The position numbers and the translations under genes were made by a program. A stretch of DNA of 51,841 nucleotides. Source: Lentisphaerae bacterium GWF2_44_16 (lineage in GTDB: Bacteria; Verrucomicrobiota; Lentisphaeria; Victivallales; GWF2-45-14). Below the pieces are notes generated by a model. It was not told the origin of the DNA and made no database searches. It was given only the letters and a program-made list of their open reading frames with translations. Location of the stretch: the NCBI GenBank assembly GCA_001803225.1, contig MHBF01000032.1, positions 8,880 to 60,720 on the forward strand. The letters run 5' to 3'. Positions 34,455 through 43,264 of the stretch are shown here, in pieces. Position 1 is the first letter of the stretch. Each line of letters starts with the position of its first letter.

Positions 34455-35489
34455 TTATGGATGTAAAATAACTTTCAATGCTCTCTGCGCTTCAAGTTCC
34501 TGAAAGGCATATTCCCATTTATCCAGCGGCAGGCGGTGGCTGATTACTTTATCAGCCGGAAGCAGGCCGGAAGCGACCAGATTTATGGCGCGGTCCCAGC
34601 TGGTATAACTGGTCGAAAGACAGAAGCTGATGTCCAGAACTTTGAACGCCGCTTTTTCCCATGGGAAATCTACGTTACGCCCTCCGGTAAGTCCTATCGC
34701 GCATATCTTTCCTTTTTTGCGCACCAGGTCAACTGTTCCGGCGATCGCCGGGGGCGCTCCCGAACACTCGATGACTAAATCAGCGCCGAGGCCGTTTGTC
34801 AGCTTCATGACGGTATCGACAAGGTTTGTCTTTGCCACATTTATGACTGTTTCAAAGCCCAGCTCTCTGGCTTTATCGAGCCGCAATCCTTCATCCGGCG
34901 GCGCGCCCGCCATGACAATATGCCTGGCCCCTGACGCTTTTGCCGTCAGGCCCGCAAGCAGTCCGATAGGGCCCGGACCAATGACCACCACGAAATCGCC
35001 TGCTGTAATTCCCGCGCGTTCAATGACGTCGTGAACGGTGTTGGCAGTTGGTTCTATCACTGCCGCCGTATCATAATCCATGTTCTCCGGTATCCGGTGC
35101 AAAAGTTGTTCAGGCATGACCAGGTACTTTGTCATACAGCCGTGAATTCCCCAGCCGGGACTTCTTTTTTCAGGGCATATCTGGACATTGCCGGTACGGC
35201 AGAGGTAACATACTCCGCAGTGTTTCGTATGGGGTTCGCCGACGACACGCTCTCCGACTCTATAGTATTTGCAATCCGGCCCAAGCTTTACGATTTCTCC
35301 CGAGAATTCATGCCCCAGTATGACGGGAGGCCAATAAGGGAAACGATCATTCTTTACATGCAGGTCCGTTCCGCAGATGCCTGCGGCTTTCACTTCGATA
35401 AGGACTTCTCCGGATGCGGGGACTGGCTCCGGCATTTCCTTGAATTCTATGAAGCCCTGTCCTTTTTGTGTTTTTACTAATGCTTTCAT
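34455..35489 (-). CDS. Zinc-dependent alcohol dehydrogenase (threonine/sorbitol dehydrogenase type)
   Basis: This 344-aa MDR-family dehydrogenase oxidises a secondary alcohol with NAD(P). The catalytic Zn site includes Cys in AAGICGTDLHV and GHEFSGEI; the structural Zn site is the Cys cluster CGVCYLCRTGNVQIC. The cofactor motif GPGPIGLLAG follows. Its 5' end overlaps the upstream M20 gene by four bases, so translation is coupled. It could oxidise a sugar, polyol or amino alcohol. The family is clear, the substrate is not. Confidence 0.92.
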   Translation of the reverse strand: MKALVKTQKGQGFIEFKEMPEPVPASGEVLIEVKAAGICGTDLHVKNDRFPYWPPVILGHEFSGEIVKLGPDCKYYRVGERVVGEPHTKHCGVCYLCRTGNVQICPEKRSPGWGIHGCMTKYLVMPEQLLHRIPENMDYDTAAVIEPTANTVHDVIERAGITAGDFVVVIGPGPIGLLAGLTAKASGARHIVMAGAPPDEGLRLDKARELGFETVINVAKTNLVDTVMKLTNGLGADLVIECSGAPPAIAGTVDLVRKKGKICAIGLTGGRNVDFPWEKAAFKVLDISFCLSTSYTSWDRAINLVASGLLPADKVISHRLPLDKWEYAFQELEAQRALKVILHP

Positions 35490-36721
35490 TTTTTCCTTTC
35501 ACAATATTCGAGTATGAAGTTCAGGAGTATTTCCGCCGCCTGCGCTATATCCGTCAGGGCGATATTTTCTTTAATGGAATGCGCTACTTTCAGGGAACCC
35601 GCGCCGAATACCAGTGTGGGTATATTGAGCTGGTTGTTGTAAAACCACGCGTCGCATGAAGCTGTCATGCCGTCAACAGTCAGAGAATATCCGGCGTCCG
35701 CCGCGTTTTTCAGCATTATGTGGACGAACTCATGTTCCGGGTCCATAACGCTGCAATCATGACGGTACATGAATGTCAATTCAAAATCCTCCTCCGCCAG
35801 TCCGCCGTTCAACAGCGCCTCTTTCATTTCGCTGCATATATCTTCCTTTGTCTTATTCGGGAGAAAGCCGAGTACGCCTTCGAGCAATGCCTGATTCGGC
35901 GCGGCCGCGGGCCAGTTCCCGGCCTGTAACTTTCCGAAAGTAATCGGCATGGGATTCGGGTAGATGTCGAAGAGCTTGAAGCTTCTTGACGCTTTCAGAA
36001 GATTTTCATGATATTTTTCAAGAATGTTTATCGCGTTTCTTGCAAGCAACAATGCGCTTTTTGTCTGTCCGGCCGTACCGCTGTGTCCGGCTATGCCTTT
36101 GAATTTCACTCGGAACCATACTGCCCCCCGGATTGATGTGAGCAGGCGGTTTTCAGTAGGTTCCAGAACGACGCAGAAATCAGCTTTTTCTCCGGTGCGT
36201 GCCATAGCGAGCGAGCCGTTGCCGCCGTTTTCCTCTTCATTTACCAGATGCGCGACAAGATCGCCTTTCAGCTGAATGCCCAGATTGTCCAGCGATTTCA
36301 TCAGGAGATAAAACAACGCAACCTGGCCCTTGTCGTCACACGCGCCTCTTCCGTAAATCCTGCCGTCTTCCAGTTTGGGGTCCCATGCGTGGGTCATTCC
36401 TTCAGAGGCCGGCACTACGTCGGTATGAGCGTTGAACATCAGTTTGCGTCCGCCGCCATCCCCTTTTCTGCTGACGCGCAGATTAAAGCGCCCGTTGTAT
36501 TTGATATCGGGGACCGGATCACAGTAATCAGGGTCTTTTGTGATATCGTCAGACAATGGGACCCTGTCTGTTCTGACATTCATGGTCTTGAATGTATCTT
36601 CAAGAAAAAGCATCAGTTCGTGCTCATTGCCCGGAGTTGTCGGATACCTGATTATGTCGCAGAGAAATTTCTGTGTTTCGGGAAGAAATTTCTCCACTGT
36701 TTTTTTTATTTCTGTCCGCAT
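35486..36721 (-). CDS. M20-family metallopeptidase/deacylase
   Basis: This 411-aa protein belongs to the ArgE/DapE/CPG2 group of M20 di-zinc amidohydrolases. Catalytic residues are His and Asp in FNAHTDVVP, Asp in GRGACDDKGQ, and the EE pair in NEEENGGNG; HSGTAGQ begins the dimerisation domain. Members remove acyl groups from N-acyl amino acids or cleave dipeptides. In this operon it likely frees an amine that the class III aminotransferase then uses. AAAGGA precedes the ATG. It overlaps the alcohol dehydrogenase gene by four bases. Confidence 0.9.
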   Translation of the reverse strand: MRTEIKKTVEKFLPETQKFLCDIIRYPTTPGNEHELMLFLEDTFKTMNVRTDRVPLSDDITKDPDYCDPVPDIKYNGRFNLRVSRKGDGGGRKLMFNAHTDVVPASEGMTHAWDPKLEDGRIYGRGACDDKGQVALFYLLMKSLDNLGIQLKGDLVAHLVNEEENGGNGSLAMARTGEKADFCVVLEPTENRLLTSIRGAVWFRVKFKGIAGHSGTAGQTKSALLLARNAINILEKYHENLLKASRSFKLFDIYPNPMPITFGKLQAGNWPAAAPNQALLEGVLGFLPNKTKEDICSEMKEALLNGGLAEEDFELTFMYRHDCSVMDPEHEFVHIMLKNAADAGYSLTVDGMTASCDAWFYNNQLNIPTLVFGAGSLKVAHSIKENIALTDIAQAAEILLNFILEYCERKK

Positions 36722-36733
36722 ATTGAATGTCCT

Positions 36734-38056
36734 TTAGAGGCTGAGTTTTTTTAATGCTTTTTCCATGCATACCAGGCTTTCATCGGCGATTGCCTTTGTT
36801 ATTACCAGGGGAGGGGCGACCCTTATCACATTCCCATAGACTCCGACTGAACCGACAAGGAGGCCGTTTTCGGCACATGCGTCAATGAATGGCCTTATCA
36901 GTTCTTTCGCAGGTTCTTTTGTTTTTTTGTCTTTGACGAATTCAAGGCCCATGACCAGTCCTTTGCCGCGGACATCTCCGAGATATTTGTTTTTTGCCGC
37001 TATTTTCAGCAGTTTTTCTTTCATGTAAGCGCCGATTTTCGCGGCGTTCTCGACAAGTTTTTCTTCTTTCATGATATCAAGTATTACCGGGACTACCGAA
37101 CTGGAAACCGGATTTCCTCCGAGAGTGCTGGAGAGTTCGCCCTTGCCGAGGCATGAAAAGACATCGTCCGTCGCGACTACAGCCGAGACCGGAATTCCGC
37201 ATCCGATGGCTTTGCCCAGGGTTACGATATCCGGTTTCAATTTATCATGTTCCATCGCAAACATTTTGCCAGTGCGCCCGTAGAGCGACTGGACTTCATC
37301 CAGAGTGACCGGCAATTTATTTGCGTGTGCCCATTCCTCAAGACGTTTAAGCCAGCCCTGCGGTGGAAAAATAAAACCGCCCGCGCCCTGATACGGTTCA
37401 ACGATTATTCCAGCCAGACTTCCTGTCGAATTTGCGCTGATGAGCGCTTCGAGATAGGCAAAATATTTTTTGAATTTCGGCCCGTCTTCGCAGAAGCCGA
37501 ATGTGTCGCGGTATGGATTGGGATACGCCGCGCGGATTGAACCGGGCAGACTCGGGCCGTAGCCTTTCTTGGGGCCTGCCATTCCTCCGACTGCCGCGGA
37601 ACCTGTTGTTCTTCCGTGAAAGCCGCTTTCAAAAGAAATAATCTCATACTTTCCAGTGCGTCTTTTCATAAGGCGCAGGGCCGCTTCAGTGGCTTCACTG
37701 CCAGTGCTGAGAAAAAAACATTTTCCGAAATGTTCCGGCATGACATTCATCAATGCCTTTGCGGCTTTTACGCGGTATTCAGTGGGACTTTCATAATTGT
37801 TTATGAGTTTTGTGACCGAGTCCTGCACCGCTTCAATCATTTTCGGGTGACAGTGTCCTACATTGGTTACCAGCACTCCCGATGTCCAGTCGATGAATTT
37901 GTTTCCGTCAACATCGGTAACTATGCATCCTTCGCCTTTTTCCCATACTATCTGGGCCTGATACCCGGTTACGTCAGCTTCGTACTTATGCCACTCAGTC
38001 AGAAGTTTTTTGCTTTTTGGCCCCGGGATAGCGCTCTTTACGCCTGTATATGACAT
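36734..38056 (-). CDS. Class III PLP aminotransferase (omega-transaminase type)
   Basis: This 440-aa enzyme is a fold-type I aminotransferase of the GabT/ArgD/omega-amino type. The PLP lysine is in TLGKAIGCGIP; GSEATEAALRL, SFESGFHGRT and VEPYQGAGG are family motifs. It moves an amino group between a terminal or side-chain amine and a keto acid. The ATG at 38056 lies seven bases after AAGGAG and is preferred to a GTG at 38062. It sits between the D-2-hydroxyacid dehydrogenase and the M20 hydrolase genes, 12 bp before the latter. Confidence 0.92.
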   Translation of the reverse strand: MSYTGVKSAIPGPKSKKLLTEWHKYEADVTGYQAQIVWEKGEGCIVTDVDGNKFIDWTSGVLVTNVGHCHPKMIEAVQDSVTKLINNYESPTEYRVKAAKALMNVMPEHFGKCFFLSTGSEATEAALRLMKRRTGKYEIISFESGFHGRTTGSAAVGGMAGPKKGYGPSLPGSIRAAYPNPYRDTFGFCEDGPKFKKYFAYLEALISANSTGSLAGIIVEPYQGAGGFIFPPQGWLKRLEEWAHANKLPVTLDEVQSLYGRTGKMFAMEHDKLKPDIVTLGKAIGCGIPVSAVVATDDVFSCLGKGELSSTLGGNPVSSSVVPVILDIMKEEKLVENAAKIGAYMKEKLLKIAAKNKYLGDVRGKGLVMGLEFVKDKKTKEPAKELIRPFIDACAENGLLVGSVGVYGNVIRVAPPLVITKAIADESLVCMEKALKKLSL

Positions 38057-38070
38057 TTCCACACTCCTTA

Positions 38071-39081
38071 TTATATTTTTCTGAATTCTTTAATTCCATT
38101 TACCACACAACGCGCGGCTTTGCCTTCATGCGCGGCGATAATATCGTCCAGAATACTTTTTCTGATTTCCCATCCTGCCTCTTCCGACGCCCAGCCTGTA
38201 TGCGGGGTGAGAATGACGTTTTCCAGAGCGAAAAGTTCGAAATCAGGCTCAGGCGGCTCCTTGTCGAAAACGTCGATTGCCGCGCCCGCTATGGCTCCCC
38301 TGCGAACCGCGTCCGCCAACGCTGCCGAGTCAACCATGGGGCCTCGTGAAGTATTAACGACATAAGCGGTCGGCTTCATAAGCGCCAGCATTTCAGCGTT
38401 GACTATATGCCTGGTGTCATCCTTTAGAGGCGTATGTACCGTGACATAATCCGATTCACGGAAGAGCGTTTCCTTATTGACGAAAACAAGGCCCTGGTCA
38501 ACGAGTTCTTTTTTGCGGTTTTCCTTGATGTCAGTATCACACGCGATGATGCGGAAGCCGAATGTACGGAGTTTTCTGAAAACACGGCTTCCTATGCGTC
38601 CGACGCCGAGTATTCCGAGAGTTTTGCCGTCAAGCCTGTATATCGGGAAAAGCCCTGTAAAATCCCATTGTCCGCGCTTTGATGATTCTTCAAGTGTGCG
38701 GCGGCTCTTCACTACTTTTCTGGCGCATGCGAAAATCAGGGCTATCGCATGTTCCGCGACATCCTCTTTGCAGTAGTCCGGCTGATAGGCGAACTGTATT
38801 CCGTATTTTGTGCAGGCTGCGACATCCACGTTGTCATAACCTATGCCGTGCCGGATTATAAGGACGCACTTTTTCAGTTTAGAAAGGAGTGAGTCGGTCA
38901 TTTTCACCATGTTGACGACTATGACGTCGGCATCTTTAATCTTTTCAAGTATCTCCTCTTCCGTTTTGAACTTGAGTTGATGCGTTTCAAACTCTATTCC
39001 TTTTGCCGCAAGTTCCTTTGCTTCCCATTCGAGATCGGCTTCGATGTAATCCGTTACCGCTACTTTGAATTTTCCATTCAT
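38071..39081 (-). CDS. D-2-hydroxyacid dehydrogenase (NAD-dependent)
   Basis: This 336-aa protein belongs to the D-isomer-specific 2-hydroxyacid dehydrogenase family (phosphoglycerate dehydrogenase, CtBP-like). It has the NAD loop GVGRIGSRVFRKL, the catalytic Arg in NTSRGPMVD, Glu in DKEPPEPD and His in LTPHTGWASEEA. It interconverts a 2-hydroxy acid and a 2-keto acid. Length fits the family without an ACT domain, so it is not the regulated serine-pathway enzyme. It sits 25 bp after a Gfo/Idh gene and about 14 bp before the aminotransferase start. Confidence 0.92.
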   Translation of the reverse strand: MNGKFKVAVTDYIEADLEWEAKELAAKGIEFETHQLKFKTEEEILEKIKDADVIVVNMVKMTDSLLSKLKKCVLIIRHGIGYDNVDVAACTKYGIQFAYQPDYCKEDVAEHAIALIFACARKVVKSRRTLEESSKRGQWDFTGLFPIYRLDGKTLGILGVGRIGSRVFRKLRTFGFRIIACDTDIKENRKKELVDQGLVFVNKETLFRESDYVTVHTPLKDDTRHIVNAEMLALMKPTAYVVNTSRGPMVDSAALADAVRRGAIAGAAIDVFDKEPPEPDFELFALENVILTPHTGWASEEAGWEIRKSILDDIIAAHEGKAARCVVNGIKEFRKI

Positions 39082-39106
39082 AATTGTTTTGTCCTATATT
39101 AATTTT

Positions 39107-40174
39107 TTAAGAATATTTTACCGTTGTTGAACACCCTGAGGATGCGGCTTCGTAAATTCCCTCGACGACTTCCAGAACTTTAACCGCGTCATTTCCTCCG
39201 ATGAATGGTGTTGTCCTGTTGATGATGTTGCAGGCGATTTCATTGACATACTCAAGTCCGAGAGAACCGCAGTAGCCGGGAATATTGTCCAGTTCGAAAT
39301 TTATAGTCTGCCTTGGGGCCCCGCCGAATTTCACATTGTTGCTGCATATCATCATGCTCTGTTTTGTGCCTTCAAAGGCAGGTGTGAAATTTATGCAGCC
39401 TTCCGTCCCTCGTATGCCGAGATATAGATCGCGTCCGTATGGATAGCTGTCCGGCACCGTGTAACTGATGTCGAGGGCAAGGGTTGTGCCGTTTTCAAAT
39501 GTCGCTATGGCAAAGGAATTGTCTTCAATATTGTAAGCTTTATTTACGTGTACGTTTTTGCCTGTAACTTCAGTGATTTCAGAATTCAGGAGCCAGCGGT
39601 AGAGATCAATCCAGTGCACTCCGAGATTGTACATTGGGCCGCCGCCGCTTTTATTTTTATCAAGCATCCATTCGCTGGAACCTTCTATGTACCGATGCAG
39701 TCCGCCTGCCGCGCAACGCCCTTCGCAGCCTACTATCCTGCCGAGAATTCCCGAGTCTATCGCTTCTTTCATTTTTCTTGTCACAGGATGATAGCGCCAG
39801 AGGTAGGGAGTGGAAAAAAGAACATTGTTTTTATTGCAGGCTTCGGCAATGCGCCGCGCGTTTTTCGAAGTATTTGCCACCGGTTTTTCGACCACGACAT
39901 GAATGCCTTTTTCGGCGCATGCGACTGCCGCTTCCGCGCAATCGCAATGTGGAAGAAAAATATATGCCAGATCAATTTTTTCCTTTACGAGGAGTTCACG
40001 CCAGTCACCGTATGTTTTCACCGCGAACTGTTTTGAAAAATTGTTTCTCAGCTGCTTCTTTTCATCGCTGGCGGCGACTACATTTGTTTTGCCGCATCTG
40101 ATGAAGTGAGGCATGTAAGTGAGAGGATGCAGATGCCCCAGCCCTATTATTCCGACATTTAAAACTTCTGACAT
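39107..40174 (-). CDS. Gfo/Idh/MocA family dehydrogenase (second in operon)
   Basis: This 355-aa NAD(P)-dependent dehydrogenase has the N-terminal motif GIIGLGHLHPLTYM and the EKP motif in VVEKPVANTS. The stretch GPMYNLGVHWIDLYRWLL carries the conserved Gfo/Idh His and Asp. Two bases separate it from the preceding Gfo/Idh gene (40177-41352), and GGGAG lies before its ATG. Its sequence differs clearly from the other two, so they are not recent duplicates and probably act on different positions or intermediates. Confidence 0.9.
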   Translation of the reverse strand: MSEVLNVGIIGLGHLHPLTYMPHFIRCGKTNVVAASDEKKQLRNNFSKQFAVKTYGDWRELLVKEKIDLAYIFLPHCDCAEAAVACAEKGIHVVVEKPVANTSKNARRIAEACNKNNVLFSTPYLWRYHPVTRKMKEAIDSGILGRIVGCEGRCAAGGLHRYIEGSSEWMLDKNKSGGGPMYNLGVHWIDLYRWLLNSEITEVTGKNVHVNKAYNIEDNSFAIATFENGTTLALDISYTVPDSYPYGRDLYLGIRGTEGCINFTPAFEGTKQSMMICSNNVKFGGAPRQTINFELDNIPGYCGSLGLEYVNEIACNIINRTTPFIGGNDAVKVLEVVEGIYEAASSGCSTTVKYS

Positions 40175-40176
40175 AT

Positions 40177-41352
40177 TTATAACTCCCAGTTTAATGGTAT
40201 TTCTGTTTCAGTTCCGTTTTTTTCATCCGAGAGATAAGCGGCATAAATAGTCGCCGTCGTATCCAGAGCGAGCCCCAGGCCCGACTGCGGCGGACGTTTT
40301 TCAGCCGCCGACAGAATGAAATCCTGCATTTCCGTCTGATATCCCATCGTAAAGTTTTCATCAGTCGCGATTGATGACCAGCCTTCTTTGGTGCTGACTT
40401 TTTCCATCAAATAAATGTTTTCGAATTCTTTTCCACGCGGATTATAAATATCCATCAGTTTTGCGGGGCTTATGTGACAGCGCGAACGGTGATTGTTCGC
40501 GAAGATTTCAACATAATCATAAATTCCCCCAAGCACAATTTCCGATGTCAGAACATCGGCGACAGTGCCGTCTTCAAAGGTTACATGCATGAAGCCGTAA
40601 TCCTCCACGTCATGGTAATCAGTCCGGATAAGTTTTTCGTCGCGGTAATTCTTCAGCCTTGTTATGCTGTGTGTCCTGGAGCATACGGTTTTCGGACGCA
40701 GCGGCCTGCCGTCCCGCATGATGCCTTCAATTCTTTTCAGGTAGAGCATCGCGCTGAGTGGATGACAGCCTTTACCTATGAGAGAGCCGCCGCCGGCCTT
40801 TTCCCATATTCCATATACGGGGGATGCCGAGCCGTTATGGGATTCTTCTCCGGTCATGCGCAAAATCTGTGCCCCTGTTTTTTCGAGTATTTCTCGTTCC
40901 TTCTGTATGCCCGGGGCATAAACAAAATTTTCGGCGTAGGCAAAGAAGCTTTTATTTTTTTCAACTGTCTCCGCGATGCGCTGAAGTTTTTCCAGAACGG
41001 ATTTCAGCATTGGGGCTTTGGAAGCCGCACCGCCGTTTTCAGTATCGAAATAACCGGTCAGCGGTTTTTCGCAGATTATTCCTTTTCCAGCGTTGGCGGC
41101 CGCGATGATATCTTTCTCATGTGCATACGGAGGAGAGCAGATGTCCAGGATATCTACGTCCTCAAGCATCCCCGTTACACTTTCATAGACTTTTATGCCG
41201 TGAGCTTTTCCGAAAGTGGAACGGCTTTCCTCGCGCAGAGAAGTTACTCCGGTGATTTCAAGGTCAACGCCATATACGCGGCGGAGGCATTCGACATGAT
41301 ATCTGCCAGCAAAGCCCGCTCCGACCAGGCCCAGTCTGAGTTTCTTTTTCAT
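40177..41352 (-). CDS. Gfo/Idh/MocA family dehydrogenase (first in operon)
   Basis: This 391-aa NAD(P)-dependent dehydrogenase has GLVGAGFAGRYHVE at the N-terminus and the EKP motif in ICEKPLTGYF. It is longer than usual because of an insert after EKP (about residues 105-130) and in the C-terminal domain. The active-site region includes GKGCHPLSAMLYL. Its ribosome binding site lies inside the end of the upstream TetR gene, whose stop is one base before its start, so the two are translationally linked. Confidence 0.9.
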   Translation of the reverse strand: MKKKLRLGLVGAGFAGRYHVECLRRVYGVDLEITGVTSLREESRSTFGKAHGIKVYESVTGMLEDVDILDICSPPYAHEKDIIAAANAGKGIICEKPLTGYFDTENGGAASKAPMLKSVLEKLQRIAETVEKNKSFFAYAENFVYAPGIQKEREILEKTGAQILRMTGEESHNGSASPVYGIWEKAGGGSLIGKGCHPLSAMLYLKRIEGIMRDGRPLRPKTVCSRTHSITRLKNYRDEKLIRTDYHDVEDYGFMHVTFEDGTVADVLTSEIVLGGIYDYVEIFANNHRSRCHISPAKLMDIYNPRGKEFENIYLMEKVSTKEGWSSIATDENFTMGYQTEMQDFILSAAEKRPPQSGLGLALDTTATIYAAYLSDEKNGTETEIPLNWEL

Positions 41353-41353
41353 G

Positions 41354-41962
41354 TCATGCGACTCCTTTAGTTGAGAGAAGCATTGCGCAGGAACTTACTA
41401 TCTTGTCAGCGCCTTCATGTGTGAAAAGTCCTGAATTCAGAGTGCTTGAGAGAGTCTTCTGGTTTGAACGGTAAAAGTATGTTACGGCGAAGAGAATAAA
41501 CATATATACTTCAAAGGAAATGTCTTTTCTGAATATGCCTTCTTCCTGTCCTTTTTCGTAAACGGCATTCAGTTTGGTATAATTCTCCGCTTTGATATTT
41601 TTAAGGCACTTGTAGAATGGTTCGGATTCAAGATTCGCCCAGGATATGAGTTTCCAGAAATCAGGGTGTTTTTCATGGAGTTTCATATAATGCCTGAGGA
41701 TGACTTCTGTCATATTGGCGCAGTCGCATCCCAATTCGTTTATCAGGTCCAGTTCTTCAATAGCGATGTTTTCAAAGGACTTGACAAGGCAGGTTTCAAA
41801 GAGAGATTTTTTGTTTTTGAAATACTGATATATCCTCTGCTTATTTGCGTTGGATTCTTTTGCTATGCGGTCAACGCTTGTTCCGTGATAGCCGTATCGC
41901 GCGAATAAGTGAAGCGATGATTTGAGTATCCGCTCTTTGGTTTTTACCGCACGTTCCTGCAT
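41354..41962 (-). CDS. TetR-family regulator inside the catabolic operon
   Basis: This 202-aa regulator has an N-terminal HTH with DRIAKESNANKQRIYQYFKNK, and a ligand domain containing FWKLISWANLE and YFYRSNQKTL. It is clearly paralogous to the divergent TetR gene at 43265, sharing the recognition-helix core NKQRIYxYxxNK and the FW(K/R)LI(S/A)WANLE stretch. The two probably recognise the same operator and may heterodimerise. It is three bases after the epimerase-like gene and one before the first Gfo/Idh gene, so it is part of the operon it likely controls. Confidence 0.9.
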   Translation of the reverse strand: MQERAVKTKERILKSSLHLFARYGYHGTSVDRIAKESNANKQRIYQYFKNKKSLFETCLVKSFENIAIEELDLINELGCDCANMTEVILRHYMKLHEKHPDFWKLISWANLESEPFYKCLKNIKAENYTKLNAVYEKGQEEGIFRKDISFEVYMFILFAVTYFYRSNQKTLSSTLNSGLFTHEGADKIVSSCAMLLSTKGVA

Positions 41963-41965
41963 GAT

Positions 41966-43006
41966 TCAGAATTTCCCGTTGTTGACTTCAAAATGTGTCG
42001 GCTTCCCTAAACTCTTTCCGCCCTTCATTATCCATTCCGCCTGCCATTGGATCATCTGGTTCAGACCCACTTCCGGATATCCGAAAAGCTTGAATGCTTT
42101 TGCCGCGTTGTTGAGGTACGCAATATTTCCGGGAGTGCCGGTATAAGTCAGATTTTTATTGAAAATCCTGCTGAATTCCTCCGCTATATGTGCAAGCGAA
42201 ATTGTTTCCGGCCCGGATATATTCAGTATTGCCGGAGGATTGTCGCATAGCTCAAGGCCCAGAAGGGCATAATTGTTTGCGTCACCCTGCCATATCACGT
42301 TGAAATGCTGAACAGACGCGCTTACGGGTTCGCCTGCCCAGATCCTGCTGCCGATGTCGTAAAGAACTCCGTAACGCAGGTCCACCGCATAGTTTAATCT
42401 GTATATAAGAGCGCGTGTCTTATTGATTCTGGAAAAATAAGTGAACACCCTTTCACGGCCCAGGCATGACTGGGAGTATTCACCGATGGGGTTAGGCGGT
42501 ACTTTTTCAGTACAGCCGCAACTTTCTACTGGAACCAGCGGATAAACGCAACCCGTGGAAAAAACCACTATGCGGCTTTCCCGGAAATGTTCCGCCACAT
42601 AAGCGGGCGCTACAGTGTTCATAGCCCATGTCAAATCTTCCGAGCCGTCTGTTCCGAATTTTTTTCCTGCCATGTAAATGACATTGGGTATTTTCGGCAA
42701 TTTGCTTACGGCTTCTCTGTCAAGCAGATCGCATTTGATGGTCTCAATGCCCCATTTTTCCAGATTTTCACGGGCGGCCGCATCGCTGAACCTGGCAACG
42801 CCATAAATCTTTTTTGCGACACCCGCCGCTTCCGCCGCCCTCTTTGCCATGCGTCCCAGCGTTACTCCCATTTTTCCGGCAATTCCGGCGATCATTATAT
42901 CACCTTCCAGTTTTTTCATCATTTCAACAAGTTCCGTACGCGGAACGGAAAGAAGTTCGTCTAGCATATCTTCGTTGCTTATTGTTTTTACGGTTTCATG
43001 ACGCAT
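41966..43006 (-). CDS. NAD-dependent epimerase/dehydratase-like SDR with altered active site
   Basis: This 346-aa extended SDR has an unusual N-terminal extension (about 1-35), a dinucleotide motif GIAGKMG (about 41-47), VVFSTGCVYP with the usual Ser/Thr, and Tyr177 in GEYSQSC. The YxxxK motif is changed: the expected Lys is Cys181 (codon TGC). The protein otherwise looks intact, so it is more likely a specialised or non-catalytic family than a decayed one. The ATG at 43006 with AAAGG upstream is preferred to GTG at 43015. It is the first gene of the 11-gene operon. Confidence 0.82.
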   Translation of the reverse strand: MRHETVKTISNEDMLDELLSVPRTELVEMMKKLEGDIMIAGIAGKMGVTLGRMAKRAAEAAGVAKKIYGVARFSDAAARENLEKWGIETIKCDLLDREAVSKLPKIPNVIYMAGKKFGTDGSEDLTWAMNTVAPAYVAEHFRESRIVVFSTGCVYPLVPVESCGCTEKVPPNPIGEYSQSCLGRERVFTYFSRINKTRALIYRLNYAVDLRYGVLYDIGSRIWAGEPVSASVQHFNVIWQGDANNYALLGLELCDNPPAILNISGPETISLAHIAEEFSRIFNKNLTYTGTPGNIAYLNNAAKAFKLFGYPEVGLNQMIQWQAEWIMKGGKSLGKPTHFEVNNGKF

Positions 43007-43049
43007 ATAAGACACCTTTCAGTTAAAAAAAAACATATATAAAGAAAAA

Positions 43050-43060
43050 AACTAGTTGGT
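43050..43060 (-). promoter_or_regulatory. Candidate TetR operator at the operon promoter
   Basis: On the minus strand ACCAACTAGTT lies just downstream of the -10, over the expected start of transcription, and includes the perfect palindrome AACTAGTT (43050-43057). The near-identical ACCAACAGTT occurs in the same relative place at the divergent tetR promoter (43233-43242). Confidence 0.6.
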
Positions 43061-43067
43061 TTCTTTT

Positions 43068-43096
43068 ATAGTATCACATCGCAAAGAAAAAGTCAA
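43068..43096 (-). promoter_or_regulatory. Promoter of the 11-gene operon
   Basis: On the minus strand TTGACT (43091-43096) is exactly 17 bp from TACTAT (43068-43073). Transcription would start near 43061, about 55 bases before the epimerase-like gene start. Confidence 0.65.
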
Positions 43097-43203
43097 TAGA
43101 ATATCTTAAAAAACAGAGAGTTTTGAAAGAAGCGGGAGAAAAGACTGCCCCCTGCCGCTTCCTGAAAAAAGTTTATTGGTCCTTATCTTCTCCAAAGGGT
43201 AAT

Positions 43204-43242
43204 TTGGAACTTTCATCTTGAATAAGTATATTACCAACAGTT
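43204..43242 (+). promoter_or_regulatory. Promoter and candidate operator of the divergent tetR gene
   Basis: TTGGAA (43204-43209) and TATATT (43227-43232) are 17 bp apart. ACCAACAGTT (43233-43242) follows the -10 at once and matches the operator motif of the facing operon promoter. Confidence 0.6.
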
Positions 43243-43264
43243 AAACAAAGAGGCGGATTGAGAG

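Noticed and set aside
33366-41352. Three Gfo/Idh genes as recent tandem duplications
   Set aside because: They differ clearly in length and motif context and are separated by unrelated genes, so they are old paralogues rather than local copies.
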